A stretch of 34,567 nt of DNA from a bacterium (GTDB taxonomy: Bacteria; Spirochaetota; UBA4802; UBA5550): positions 1 to 34,567 of the forward strand of contig JAAENB010001116.1 in assembly GCA_024224995.1 (NCBI GenBank). Reading direction: 5' to 3'. The position numbers and the translations under genes are program-made. Positions 1 to 6,941 of the stretch are shown here, one piece after another; position 1 is the first letter of the stretch, and each line of letters opens with the position of its first letter. The notes beneath the pieces are model-generated. The model saw only the letters and a list, made by a program, of their open reading frames with translations. It was not told the DNA's origin and did not search any database.

Positions 1-113
1 AATGTAAATTCTGCCTGCGGGAGTGATGCCTCGGCAGGTTGTGAGGCTGTTTGAGCGGAGCGAGTTCCGAACGTTCTGCTGAGGTATTACTCCCGGTAGG
101 CATAATTTACATT
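1..113. repeat. Long palindromic (hairpin) repeat element with conserved tip
   Basis: Positions 1-37 and 76-113 are near-complementary arms of about 37 bp. The five substitutions between the arms are all of a kind that leaves G-U pairs if the left-to-right strand is transcribed, plus a single extra C on the right. The tip (41-72) reads GTGAGG-CTGTTTGAGC, three variable bases, then GCGAGTTCCGAA. The same tip is found at 8372-8404 on unrelated arms, so this is a repeat family and not a one-off hairpin. The right arm (from about 90) also recurs at the window end. No T-run follows, so a simple terminator role is not supported. No transposase gene is nearby. Confidence 0.85.
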
Positions 114-166
114 CCAGCTCGATATACCCTATATTAAGACGCGACCACGGGGTCAGCTGCTCTCAA
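90..166 (-). repeat. Inverted copy of the composite repeat found at the window end
   Basis: Read on the minus strand this stretch runs from GAGAGCAGCTGACCCC through GGTATAT to AATGTAAATTATGCCTACC. The same order is seen on the plus strand at 34494-34567, with roughly 80% identity and a poorly conserved middle. It overlaps the right arm of the hairpin at 1-113. The minus-strand GACC-CCGT-GGTC (about 143-154) can form a small hairpin at the place where the other two copies have different hairpins. Confidence 0.8.
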
Positions 167-173
167 ACAGAAT

Positions 174-206
174 AAAAAAAAGCCACCGCATCATATGCAG
201 TGGCTT
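174..206 (-). terminator. Rho-independent terminator of the first acyl-CoA dehydrogenase gene
   Basis: On the minus strand, AGCCAC-T-GCAT pairs with ATGC-G-GTGGCT around a short loop (181-206), directly followed by a run of eight T (plus-strand A run 174-181). It lies about 28 bases past the stop codon of the gene at 235-1950 and is correctly oriented for it. Confidence 0.85.
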
Positions 207-234
207 CTTATATTGTTAAAAACCCTGAATTCTC

Positions 235-1950
235 TTAGGGTGTCATTTCATAAGCATCTACAAGAGTATAAACATCTTCTTGTAATACTTTTTCATACTG
301 CTCTTCATCCACTACAGGCTTCTTGATCATTGCAAGACATTTTTCCTGCTGAGCGTCCGTGCCGCTGGACTTGGAATAGAGATTCAGCGCGTATTTTGAA
401 AAATCCCGTACGTATACGTCGAACATCTGGTTTAACATATCGTCGCTGATTTTTTCTATCTTCGCGCTCTCTATAATGAGCTGGCCGAATGCTACCAGGG
501 TAAATATCTCCCCTACGGCGAGCAGGTAATCGAAATCCATCATCTGTTTCATAAGGCCCGCGCCCGAAACCACGAGATATTGCTTAAATACTTCGATTTG
601 TTCTTTAAAGACATTGATGTTGGGAAGGTCTACGCTGCCGTAGGCTATGTTAAAGTCATGAAACTGTACCTTGCCGTATCCCTTTGTTGGTCCCTGGTTA
701 AAAAGAAAATCATCATTCTCTGTTCCGGTTAACCTGTCAATCTCAGGAAACTCGCCTGGATTAAAGAAATAGTTTGGTATGAGCTTGGCAATAAGCGCCA
801 TGTTTACGTGTCTTGTTCCTTCAAGTTTTGGGAATCCTTTAAGCTCCATTGCTGCCTGCTCAAAATAGGTATCCTTTTCAAAACCCCTGGCCGCGATAAT
901 ATCCCAGAGCATTTCCATAACCTCTTCTCCCTGTATGGCAACCTTCATTTTCATAATGGGGTTGTAAAGGAGATACCGCTTATCATCCGCGTTTGCTGCT
1001 CTCATATAGTCGGTTGCCCGTAAGCCAAAGAGTTTCATACCCGCGAGCCGGCAGTAAGAGTCCATGAAAAGTCTTTTTACATGAGCGAATTCGGTTACGT
1101 ATTTCCCATAGAGGTTCCGGTGAGCCGCGTGGTTCAGGGATTCATATAGAGAATGAGTAACAATCCCAATAGCTCCGGACCCGATATTAAATTTACAAAC
1201 ATTGATAGTATTGAGCATATCGTCCCAGGCTTTCCGGCCGCGGGAAGTTATGTCCGCGTCGGTAATTGGGTAATCATGCAGCGCGAACTCTGATACATAG
1301 TTCTGGCTGGACCCGATCACGTTCTGTACACACTCATAATTAGGATGTTTTGAATCTACGACAAAAAATACATAATCATCGGAATCGGCAAATTTAGCGA
1401 ATACAGTTACTGTCCCGGCTTCGTTCCCGTTCCCAATGTAGTACTTGCTTCCATTAGCAAGATAGGTTCCGTCTGCCTGGGGATATAATTTCATTTCTGA
1501 TGAATAAATATCGGCACCATGCTCTTTTTCGGAAAGACCAAAAGCACAGAGCGCGTTATCTTTTAATTTTGCCGCTGCCTTATGTTTGGCTTCTTCATTG
1601 TCTCCCAGTAAAACCGGATCAAGTCCCAGGGTTGATACATGATACATATACCAGTATGCTGCTCCGTAGAATCCGCATATTTCGGAGAATTCAAACATCT
1701 TATAGGTACTGTAGTACTGGTCTTTGTCTTCGCCATAGCCTTTTGGCAGAAAAAGAGTTTCGAAGATTCGTTCCTCTTTTACGAATTCCGCGAAGTCGTA
1801 GGTAAAATCTCTTTCATGAAAGTCATCTTTGAGTTTCTTCTTCCCTTTTTTTTCAAACCATTCTATGGTTTTTTTCATTATTTCTCCGGATCTATCATCG
1901 GGATAGTTCCGGTCTTTTGGATCATATTTTTTAGGGTTTAATAAAAGCAT
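235..1950 (-). CDS. Acyl-CoA dehydrogenase family protein (paralogue 1)
   Basis: This 571-residue protein is a flavin-dependent acyl-CoA dehydrogenase relative, expected to oxidise an acyl-CoA thioester at C2-C3 in the cytoplasm and pass electrons to ETF. The FAD/substrate-loop motif of the family is visible as FGLSEKEHGADIYSS around residues 137-151. A later LEGT motif carries Glu377, which lines up with the catalytic base of the YEGT motif in medium-chain enzymes. At 571 residues it is longer than the usual 380-400, as in the large acyl-CoA dehydrogenases. The start has AAGGAG seven bases upstream. It follows the closely similar gene at 2079-3776 after 128 bp, but each gene has its own ribosome site and terminator, so they are probably separate or only partly linked units. 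Substrate chain length cannot be read from the sequence. Confidence 0.88.
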   Translation of the reverse strand: MLLLNPKKYDPKDRNYPDDRSGEIMKKTIEWFEKKGKKKLKDDFHERDFTYDFAEFVKEERIFETLFLPKGYGEDKDQYYSTYKMFEFSEICGFYGAAYWYMYHVSTLGLDPVLLGDNEEAKHKAAAKLKDNALCAFGLSEKEHGADIYSSEMKLYPQADGTYLANGSKYYIGNGNEAGTVTVFAKFADSDDYVFFVVDSKHPNYECVQNVIGSSQNYVSEFALHDYPITDADITSRGRKAWDDMLNTINVCKFNIGSGAIGIVTHSLYESLNHAAHRNLYGKYVTEFAHVKRLFMDSYCRLAGMKLFGLRATDYMRAANADDKRYLLYNPIMKMKVAIQGEEVMEMLWDIIAARGFEKDTYFEQAAMELKGFPKLEGTRHVNMALIAKLIPNYFFNPGEFPEIDRLTGTENDDFLFNQGPTKGYGKVQFHDFNIAYGSVDLPNINVFKEQIEVFKQYLVVSGAGLMKQMMDFDYLLAVGEIFTLVAFGQLIIESAKIEKISDDMLNQMFDVYVRDFSKYALNLYSKSSGTDAQQEKCLAMIKKPVVDEEQYEKVLQEDVYTLVDAYEMTP

Positions 1951-1962
1951 TGTTTTGCTCCT

Positions 1963-2002
1963 TAAAGTTAAGTTTAAAGTTTCAAGTTTGAAGTTTGAAG
2001 TT
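1963..2002. repeat. AAGTTTnA heptad repeat, locus 1
   Basis: This is an imperfect tandem array of a seven-base unit (AAGTTTA, AAGTTTC or AAGTTTG) between the two acyl-CoA dehydrogenase genes, starting just upstream of the first gene's ribosome site. Arrays of the same unit occur at 14070, 17277, 26808 and 33283. Confidence 0.8.
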
Positions 2003-2033
2003 CTCCGGACCTGAAACGGTTTATTACCATTGT

Positions 2034-2073
2034 ATAAAAAAACCGGGAAACGATTGACATCGAATCCCGGGTT
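2034..2073 (-). terminator. Rho-independent terminator of acyl-CoA dehydrogenase paralogue 2
   Basis: On the minus strand AACC(C)GGGA-TT-CGAT pairs with ATCG-TT-TCCCGGTT around GTCA, followed directly by seven T (plus-strand A run 2034-2040). It begins five bases after the stop codon of the gene at 2079-3776 and separates it from the paralogue downstream. Confidence 0.85.
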
Positions 2074-2078
2074 ATTTG

Positions 2079-3776
2079 TTAATCTTGCAGTTTATACTGA
2101 CCTTTCATCGCATAAACATATTTTTCCCAGACCTTAAGAAAGCTCTCTTCGTCTGCTACAGGAGTTTTAATCATCTTGATTGACAACTCTTTCTGCTTGT
2201 CACTGTTGCTTGGCTTGCTATAAATATTAAGCGCGAATTTTGAAAAATCCCGTACCATGAAATCAAAAATTTCATTAAGAAGATCATCTTCAACATCAAA
2301 AAACTTCACGCTTTCCAGGATCAGCTGACCATAAGCAACCAGGGTTAAGATCTCTCCCATTGCCAGGAGGTAATCGATATCTTTACTCTGCTTTTCATCC
2401 GGTCCTGCCTGTGCCAGGAAGGCTTTGAACAGTTCTATTTGCTCTTTAAAAACATTGATGTTTGGCAGATCAAAACCGCCGTACGCGATATTATAATCAT
2501 GGAATTGAATCTTGCCAAGTCCCTTGGTTGGTCCCTGGTGGAACATGAATTCATCATTTGTTGACCCGTCCATTCTGGGAACTTCATCATACTCGCCGGG
2601 ATTAAAAAAGTAATTCTTCATGAATTTGACGATGAGCGCCATGTTTACGTGAACAGTTCCTTCCAGTTTGGGCAACATTCCTACTTCCTGAGCTGCAGTT
2701 TCAAAGAAAGGTTCATTTTCAAATCCTTTAGCCGCGATTACATCCCAGATAAGGCTGATAACTTCTTCCCCTTCCCTGGTTACTTTCATTTTAACCATTG
2801 GATTATAGAGAAGGTAACGGCGGTCATCTGCTGACGCGGTCTTCATATAATCAACTGACCGTTCGGCGAAAAGTTTCATTGCTATGAGGCGGGAATAGGC
2901 ATCGGTAAACAATCTTTTTACATGTGGAAAATCGGTTACATACTTCCCATAGAGGTTTCTGTTTGCCGCATGGTCGATTGCTTCATAGAACGCGTGTGTA
3001 CAGAGTCCAATTGATCCCCATCCCAGGTTAAACTTACATACATTGATGGTATTAAGCATATCATCCCAGGCTTTCTGACCCTTTTCCGTGATATCTGCGT
3101 CTGTTATTGGATAATCATGCAGCGCGTATTCCGCTACATAGTTTTGATGGTTTACTACATTCCTGATGCACTCGTATTTTTCGTGTTTTGAATCAACGAC
3201 GAAAAATACATATTCTCCGGAATCTGCCATTTTTGCAAAAGTAGAGACCAGGGCTGCTTCATTCCCGTTCCCAATATAGTATTTATCACCGTTTGCTTTA
3301 TAAGTGCCGTCTTCCTGTGGATAAAGCATCATGTCGCTTGAATAAATATCGGCTCCATGCTCTTTTTCGGAAAGACCAAAGGCAAAAACACCGCCCTCTT
3401 GAAGAAGTTTAGCTGTTTTATGTTTTACCTCCTCATTGGTTCCGTTCCATATTGGGCAAAGTCCCAGCATTGATACCTGCCAGGTATACCAATAGGTAAT
3501 TCCATAAAAACCGGTAATTTCAGAAAATTCACTGTTCCGGTACGTATCCCATCGTGAATCCTCTGCTCCGTATCCTTCGGGTGTCATGAGTGTTGCAAAA
3601 ACCTGGTTTTCTTTAAGAAATTCAACAAATTCATAATTCCAGGTCCTGTCATGAAAATCAGCCTTAATTGACTTTAAACCCTTTTTTTCAAAATACTCAA
3701 TAGTCTTAAGCATGATGTCTCTCGATTTATCATCGGTATACTTTCGTACATGCTTCTTAGGATTTAATAATATCAT
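2079..3776 (-). CDS. Acyl-CoA dehydrogenase family protein (paralogue 2)
   Basis: This 565-residue protein is clearly paralogous to the protein at 235-1950 over its whole length. It shares the N-terminus (M-x-LLNPKK), the FGLSEKEHGADIYSS loop, the NGxKYYIGNGNEA segment and the C-terminal VRDFSKxALNxYSK region. The predicted catalytic glutamate is Glu372 in LEGT. The start at 3776 is chosen because AAGGAGAACATA stands right before this ATG and because the N-terminus then matches the paralogue. An upstream in-frame ATG at 3821 would add 15 unrelated residues and lies at the edge of a repeat element. Its promoter must lie within or beyond the MITE-like element at 3820-3991. The TetR gene at 4252 is divergent and could be its regulator, as TetR proteins often control fatty-acid oxidation genes. 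Confidence 0.88.
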   Translation of the reverse strand: MILLNPKKHVRKYTDDKSRDIMLKTIEYFEKKGLKSIKADFHDRTWNYEFVEFLKENQVFATLMTPEGYGAEDSRWDTYRNSEFSEITGFYGITYWYTWQVSMLGLCPIWNGTNEEVKHKTAKLLQEGGVFAFGLSEKEHGADIYSSDMMLYPQEDGTYKANGDKYYIGNGNEAALVSTFAKMADSGEYVFFVVDSKHEKYECIRNVVNHQNYVAEYALHDYPITDADITEKGQKAWDDMLNTINVCKFNLGWGSIGLCTHAFYEAIDHAANRNLYGKYVTDFPHVKRLFTDAYSRLIAMKLFAERSVDYMKTASADDRRYLLYNPMVKMKVTREGEEVISLIWDVIAAKGFENEPFFETAAQEVGMLPKLEGTVHVNMALIVKFMKNYFFNPGEYDEVPRMDGSTNDEFMFHQGPTKGLGKIQFHDYNIAYGGFDLPNINVFKEQIELFKAFLAQAGPDEKQSKDIDYLLAMGEILTLVAYGQLILESVKFFDVEDDLLNEIFDFMVRDFSKFALNIYSKPSNSDKQKELSIKMIKTPVADEESFLKVWEKYVYAMKGQYKLQD

Positions 3777-3819
3777 TATGTTCTCCTTATTGTAAAGTAG
3801 TTGAATGTGGCGGCGATGC

Positions 3820-3991
3820 AATTTTTTGGGAAATGTTGCTGATAATATTTCGTTTTCCAGCAGGAGAATTCAACCAGCTCTTCCAAGAGGTGAAAATATT
3901 CTTGTTTCACCTCTTGGAAGAGCTGGTTGAATTCTCCTGACAGATATTGTGAAATTGGATTGTGCTTATCTGCTGAATATTCCCAAAAATT
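3820..3991. repeat. MITE-like palindromic element with a perfect 35-bp stem
   Basis: Positions 3861-3895 and 3905-3939 are exact reverse complements (35 of 35) around a 9-base loop. Outside them are shorter, imperfect inverted ends, AATTTTTTGGGAA at 3820-3832 and TTCCCAAAAATT at 3980-3991, giving a 172-bp unit with terminal inverted repeats. No coding capacity and no T-run after the stem. It lies 44 bp upstream of the start of the acyl-CoA dehydrogenase gene at 2079-3776. The perfection of the stem suggests recent insertion or strong maintenance. No clear target-site duplication was seen. The rest of this 475-bp gap (3992-4251) is AT-rich and holds a small GTAGC/GCTAC hairpin (4015-4028) and the TetR promoter. 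Confidence 0.8.
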
Positions 3992-4072
3992 AAATAGTCA
4001 CCCTGGTTGTTACTGTAGCTCCGGCTACGTTATTTTCTTAATTAATGCGCTTTGAATATTTATCAATACATT

Positions 4073-4083
4073 GAACAGCGTTC
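4073..4083. promoter_or_regulatory. Possible TetR-type operator, GAAC-AGC-GTTC
   Basis: GAAC (4073-4076) and GTTC (4080-4083) form an exact inverted repeat with a 3-base centre in the divergent region between the acyl-CoA dehydrogenase and TetR genes. It is 29 bases upstream of the TetR -35 element. Short palindromes arise by chance, so this is only a candidate. Confidence 0.3.
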
Positions 4084-4111
4084 GATCTGTCAAACATTTT
4101 TCAAATTTTTC

Positions 4112-4141
4112 TTGCTTTTTAAACTGCACTTATTTTATAAT
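4112..4141 (+). promoter_or_regulatory. Sigma70-type promoter for the TetR gene at 4252
   Basis: TTGCTT (4112-4117) and a perfect TATAAT (4136-4141) with an 18-base spacer. The predicted transcript would have a leader of about 100 bases before the ATG at 4252. Confidence 0.6.
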
Positions 4142-4251
4142 GCTTTAATTTTATAGTGTGATTATCAACACATTTTATGGGTTTACATACAAGAATCAAA
4201 CACATTTTTGGTAATACCTATATTTTTTTGTAGGCAGGAAAGGCAGGACTG

Positions 4252-4896
4252 ATGGCTGAAAAAAGTACTCTTAATAAACTAAAAACCCAGGAGCGGGAGC
4301 TTCGAAGAAACCTTATTATGGACGCAGCGGAAAAAGTTTTTTCCACCCAGCCCTTTAACAAAGTCAGTATGCGGGAAATTGCCGATGAAGCCGGAATTGC
4401 CACCTCCTCTATTTATACCTACTTTCCCAACCAGGAAAGCCTTTTTGTTGAAACCACTCTCCGTGAGGCCAATGTGCTTATTAACGAACTTAACGGTATT
4501 ATCCAGGCCGAGAAAGATCACGCAATAAACGTTGAAAAAGTAATTAGCTCTTTTATCGACTATATTTCCTCACACGACTCTTACTTTAGAATGATGGTTG
4601 TTTTTATGACTCACGGCAACCTTACTCCCGACTCTCTTGAAAAACTGAACTCCACCATGCGGAAAGCCCTTGATATGTTCGATGCCCTTTTTAAAGAGAT
4701 CCAATTCCAGGGCAACGTCCGCATGATGTCCCACTTCTTCTTTGCCGCCCTGAACGGTATCCTTGTTACCTTTAGAAAACTTCCCGGCAGAACCGAAGAG
4801 GAAGTTCTTGCCCATATGAAAGATGTGGGGAATTTGTTCAAAGCTATGATCCTTGCCATGTCCGGGGATAATCAGTCTGATAATGAGACTAAATGA
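4252..4896 (+). CDS. TetR/AcrR family transcriptional regulator
   Basis: This is a 214-residue repressor-type regulator. The N-terminal helix-turn-helix is plain: an amphipathic first helix (IMDAAEKVF), then MREIADEAGIATSSIYTYF at about residues 40-58, the typical TetR recognition helix ending in Y-x-YF. The C-terminal two thirds is an all-helical ligand and dimer domain with no recognisable ligand signature. The start has purine-rich GGCAGGA upstream. It is divergent from the acyl-CoA dehydrogenase gene at 2079-3776, which makes that gene the most likely target. It also lies upstream of the beta-glucosidase operon. Its 3' end overlaps the convergent ribbon-helix-helix gene by 8 bp. Confidence 0.92.
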   Translation: MAEKSTLNKLKTQERELRRNLIMDAAEKVFSTQPFNKVSMREIADEAGIATSSIYTYFPNQESLFVETTLREANVLINELNGIIQAEKDHAINVEKVISSFIDYISSHDSYFRMMVVFMTHGNLTPDSLEKLNSTMRKALDMFDALFKEIQFQGNVRMMSHFFFAALNGILVTFRKLPGRTEEEVLAHMKDVGNLFKAMILAMSGDNQSDNETK

Positions 4897-5362
4897 GCCT
4901 GCACTGCAATAAATCCGCTGTTTTTTCCGGCAGACCCCAAAAAATCTGCCAGGAAATTACCCCGTGCATCTCAGAGGAGCTTATTACATAATGCCGGAAG
5001 CGATAACTATCGCTTTTCGTTGGGTCTTCAGGGGTCAGCCCCAGGATAATATCCAGGTACTCTTCCACAGCATAAGCCACAACACTGGAAACAGATTTTT
5101 TAAGGAATTTTCGTAAATCACAAAAATACTCATAATCGTCTTCCTGAAACGAGATATGAAACTTATGCCAGTTATCAGGATCGGGATCATCGAGTTGATA
5201 TTGAACGGCCCGGCACATAGTAGCGGTAAAATCTTTCTCATTCATAACCATTTTCAAGAGCCTGATAATGATCTTTGTTCGGGAGATCCCCAGCGACACG
5301 GCAGCTTCATTGATTTTCTCCAAAACGGGAACATGAAAGTTAATTGTAGTTTTAATTATCAT
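4889..5362 (-). CDS. Tandem ribbon-helix-helix (CopG/MetJ-like) DNA-binding protein
   Basis: The 157-residue product has no obvious enzyme motif but shows two copies of a beta-helix-helix pattern. Copy one is strand IIKTTINFHVP, helix VLEKINEAAVSLG, then SRTKIIIRLLKMVM (residues 2-40). Copy two is strand KFHISFQED, helix YEYFCDLRKFLKK, then SVSSVVAYAVEEYLD (about residues 67-108). Such a chain could fold as an intramolecular ribbon-helix-helix pseudo-dimer. The last 45 residues are not recognised. AGGAG stands upstream of the ATG. The gene is divergent from the beta-glucosidase operon and has a 13-bp palindrome just upstream, so autoregulation or control of that operon is possible. The fold assignment is inferred from pattern, not from a database. 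Confidence 0.65.
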   Translation of the reverse strand: MIIKTTINFHVPVLEKINEAAVSLGISRTKIIIRLLKMVMNEKDFTATMCRAVQYQLDDPDPDNWHKFHISFQEDDYEYFCDLRKFLKKSVSSVVAYAVEEYLDIILGLTPEDPTKSDSYRFRHYVISSSEMHGVISWQIFWGLPEKTADLLQCRLI

Positions 5363-5384
5363 AAAAATTCTCCTGAAAGTCTGT

Positions 5385-5397
5385 TATCAGGCTGATA
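5385..5397. promoter_or_regulatory. Palindrome TATCAG-G-CTGATA, candidate operator
   Basis: An exact 6+1+6 inverted repeat centred about 29 bases upstream of the start of the ribbon-helix-helix gene (minus strand). Its size and position fit an autoregulatory operator. No second copy was seen in this intergenic region. Confidence 0.4.
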
Positions 5398-5496
5398 TCT
5401 TTTAATCTAAAAAAGAATAGCCCCTATTAATAAGAGCATCATTTTAGCCCCAAAAGTAACAAACTTTTTTTAGAAATAACAAAAAAATTAAATTAC

Positions 5497-5540
5497 TTGA
5501 CTTTACACCCCCTTTTTAGTATATTATGACTGACGAGTCA
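5497..5540 (+). promoter_or_regulatory. Promoter and overlapping operator of the beta-glucosidase operon
   Basis: TTGACT (5497-5502) and TATATT (5520-5525) are separated by exactly 17 bases, a strong sigma70-type promoter. Immediately downstream, at the expected transcription start, lies TGACT-GACG-AGTCA (5527-5540), an exact inverted repeat placed to block initiation. Its right half with two more bases (GAGTCAAT, 5535-5542) is the reverse complement of ATTGACTC, which occurs at 8465-8472 in front of the second TetR gene. Confidence 0.7.
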
Positions 5541-5573
5541 ATCACTATTAATCATGTTTCAAGAGGCTGATCT

Positions 5574-6941
5574 ATGAAATACGCTCAATTTCCCAAAGAT
5601 TTTATTTTTGGTGCTGCTTCTGCCGCGTTCCAGGTTGAAGGTGCCTGGAATTCCGACGGAAAAGGGGAATCTATCTGGGACCGCTTTGCTCATACCCCGA
5701 AAAAGATCAAAAACGGCCACAGTGCCGATATCGCGTGCGATCATTATCACACTTATAAAGAAGATGTTGCTCTTATGAATGATCTGGCTTTGCAGGCCTA
5801 CCGCTTCTCTATTTCATGGCCAAGAGTTATGCCCCAGGGATCGGGCGCGGTAAACGCGAAGGGCATCGACTTTTACAGCCGTCTTGTTGATGAGCTCCTT
5901 GAAAAGGGTATCACCCCTTTTGCCACCCTCTTTCACTGGGATCTGCCCCTTGCACTGGAGCAGGATATTGGCGGGTTTGCCTCCCGTGACTGCGCCGGTT
6001 ATTTTAGCGATTATGCCGCCATTATGGTTCAAAAACTGGGCGACCGGGTTAAACACTGGATGACTCTGAATGAACCCCAGGACTATGCCTTTAACGGCTA
6101 CCTGGTTGCCGAACACGCTCCGGGAAAATTAAAGCCCTGGCTCTTCCTGAAAGTAATTCATAACCAGCTCCTGGCTCACGGCAAAGCTGTCCAGGCCATG
6201 AAAAGCATTGACCCGGATTGCAAGGTGGGGCTTGCCCTTAACCACTGGCCCGTGCCGCCGCTTACGGATTCTCCAAACGATAAAAAAGCCGCCCTTCTTG
6301 GGGACCAGTTTGTTACCCGTATTTGCATGGACCCTTTGTTTAAAGCGGAATACCCAAAAGAAATTATGCATAAACTTCGATGGTTTAAACCCAAAATTAT
6401 GAATGGTGATATGGAATGCATATCAACGCCTGTTGACTTTGTGGGTATTAACAATTATACCCGGCATAAAGCCTATTATAAACGATGGATCCCCTTTCTC
6501 AATGCCTGGCTTACTGAGTCGGACATTGCCGATACCGATTTTGTTAAAGACGGCAGCCAATATACCAGCATGGGCTGGAAGGTTTCTCCTGAAAGTATCT
6601 ACACCGTTATTACCCGGCTCCAAAAAGAATACGGGAATCCGCCCATGTATATTACCGAGAACGGCGCTGCTTTTGATGATGTTCCTGTTGGGGACAAAGT
6701 CAATGATGTTAAACGGGTTGAATTTCTTAAAAGCTACCTGGCTATGGTTAAAAAAGCTGTTGACGAAGGTGCCAATCTCAAGGGATACTTTGTATGGTCT
6801 TTTATCGACAATTTTGAATGGTCCCTTGGTTTCGACAAACGCTTTGGCATTGTGTATAATGATTTTGATTCTCAAAAACGTATTATCAAAGATAGTGGTT
6901 ACTGGTATCGTGATTTGATCCGGGCGCAAGGAGTATTTTAA
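5574..6941 (+). CDS. Glycoside hydrolase family 1 beta-glucosidase
   Basis: This 455-residue cytoplasmic retaining beta-glycosidase (no signal peptide) is expected to split cellobiose-like or aryl beta-glucosides. It has the full GH1 set: FIFGAASAAFQVEGAW at the N-terminus, the acid/base Glu167 in TLNEP, the nucleophile Glu362 in YITENGAAF, and the glucose-binding WSFIDNFEW near the C-terminus. Length matches the family. Galactosidase or 6-phospho activity cannot be excluded, but GPH symporters deliver unphosphorylated sugar, which favours a plain beta-glucosidase. AAGAGG lies about eight bases before the ATG. The stop codon TAA shares its last A with the ATG of the symporter gene, so the two are translationally coupled. 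Confidence 0.95.
   Translation: MKYAQFPKDFIFGAASAAFQVEGAWNSDGKGESIWDRFAHTPKKIKNGHSADIACDHYHTYKEDVALMNDLALQAYRFSISWPRVMPQGSGAVNAKGIDFYSRLVDELLEKGITPFATLFHWDLPLALEQDIGGFASRDCAGYFSDYAAIMVQKLGDRVKHWMTLNEPQDYAFNGYLVAEHAPGKLKPWLFLKVIHNQLLAHGKAVQAMKSIDPDCKVGLALNHWPVPPLTDSPNDKKAALLGDQFVTRICMDPLFKAEYPKEIMHKLRWFKPKIMNGDMECISTPVDFVGINNYTRHKAYYKRWIPFLNAWLTESDIADTDFVKDGSQYTSMGWKVSPESIYTVITRLQKEYGNPPMYITENGAAFDDVPVGDKVNDVKRVEFLKSYLAMVKKAVDEGANLKGYFVWSFIDNFEWSLGFDKRFGIVYNDFDSQKRIIKDSGYWYRDLIRAQGVF

Noticed and set aside
1..113. Integron attC site or cassette array
   Set aside because: The hairpins with bulged tips recall attC, but the GTTRRRY/RYYYAAC core sites are missing and no integrase gene is present.
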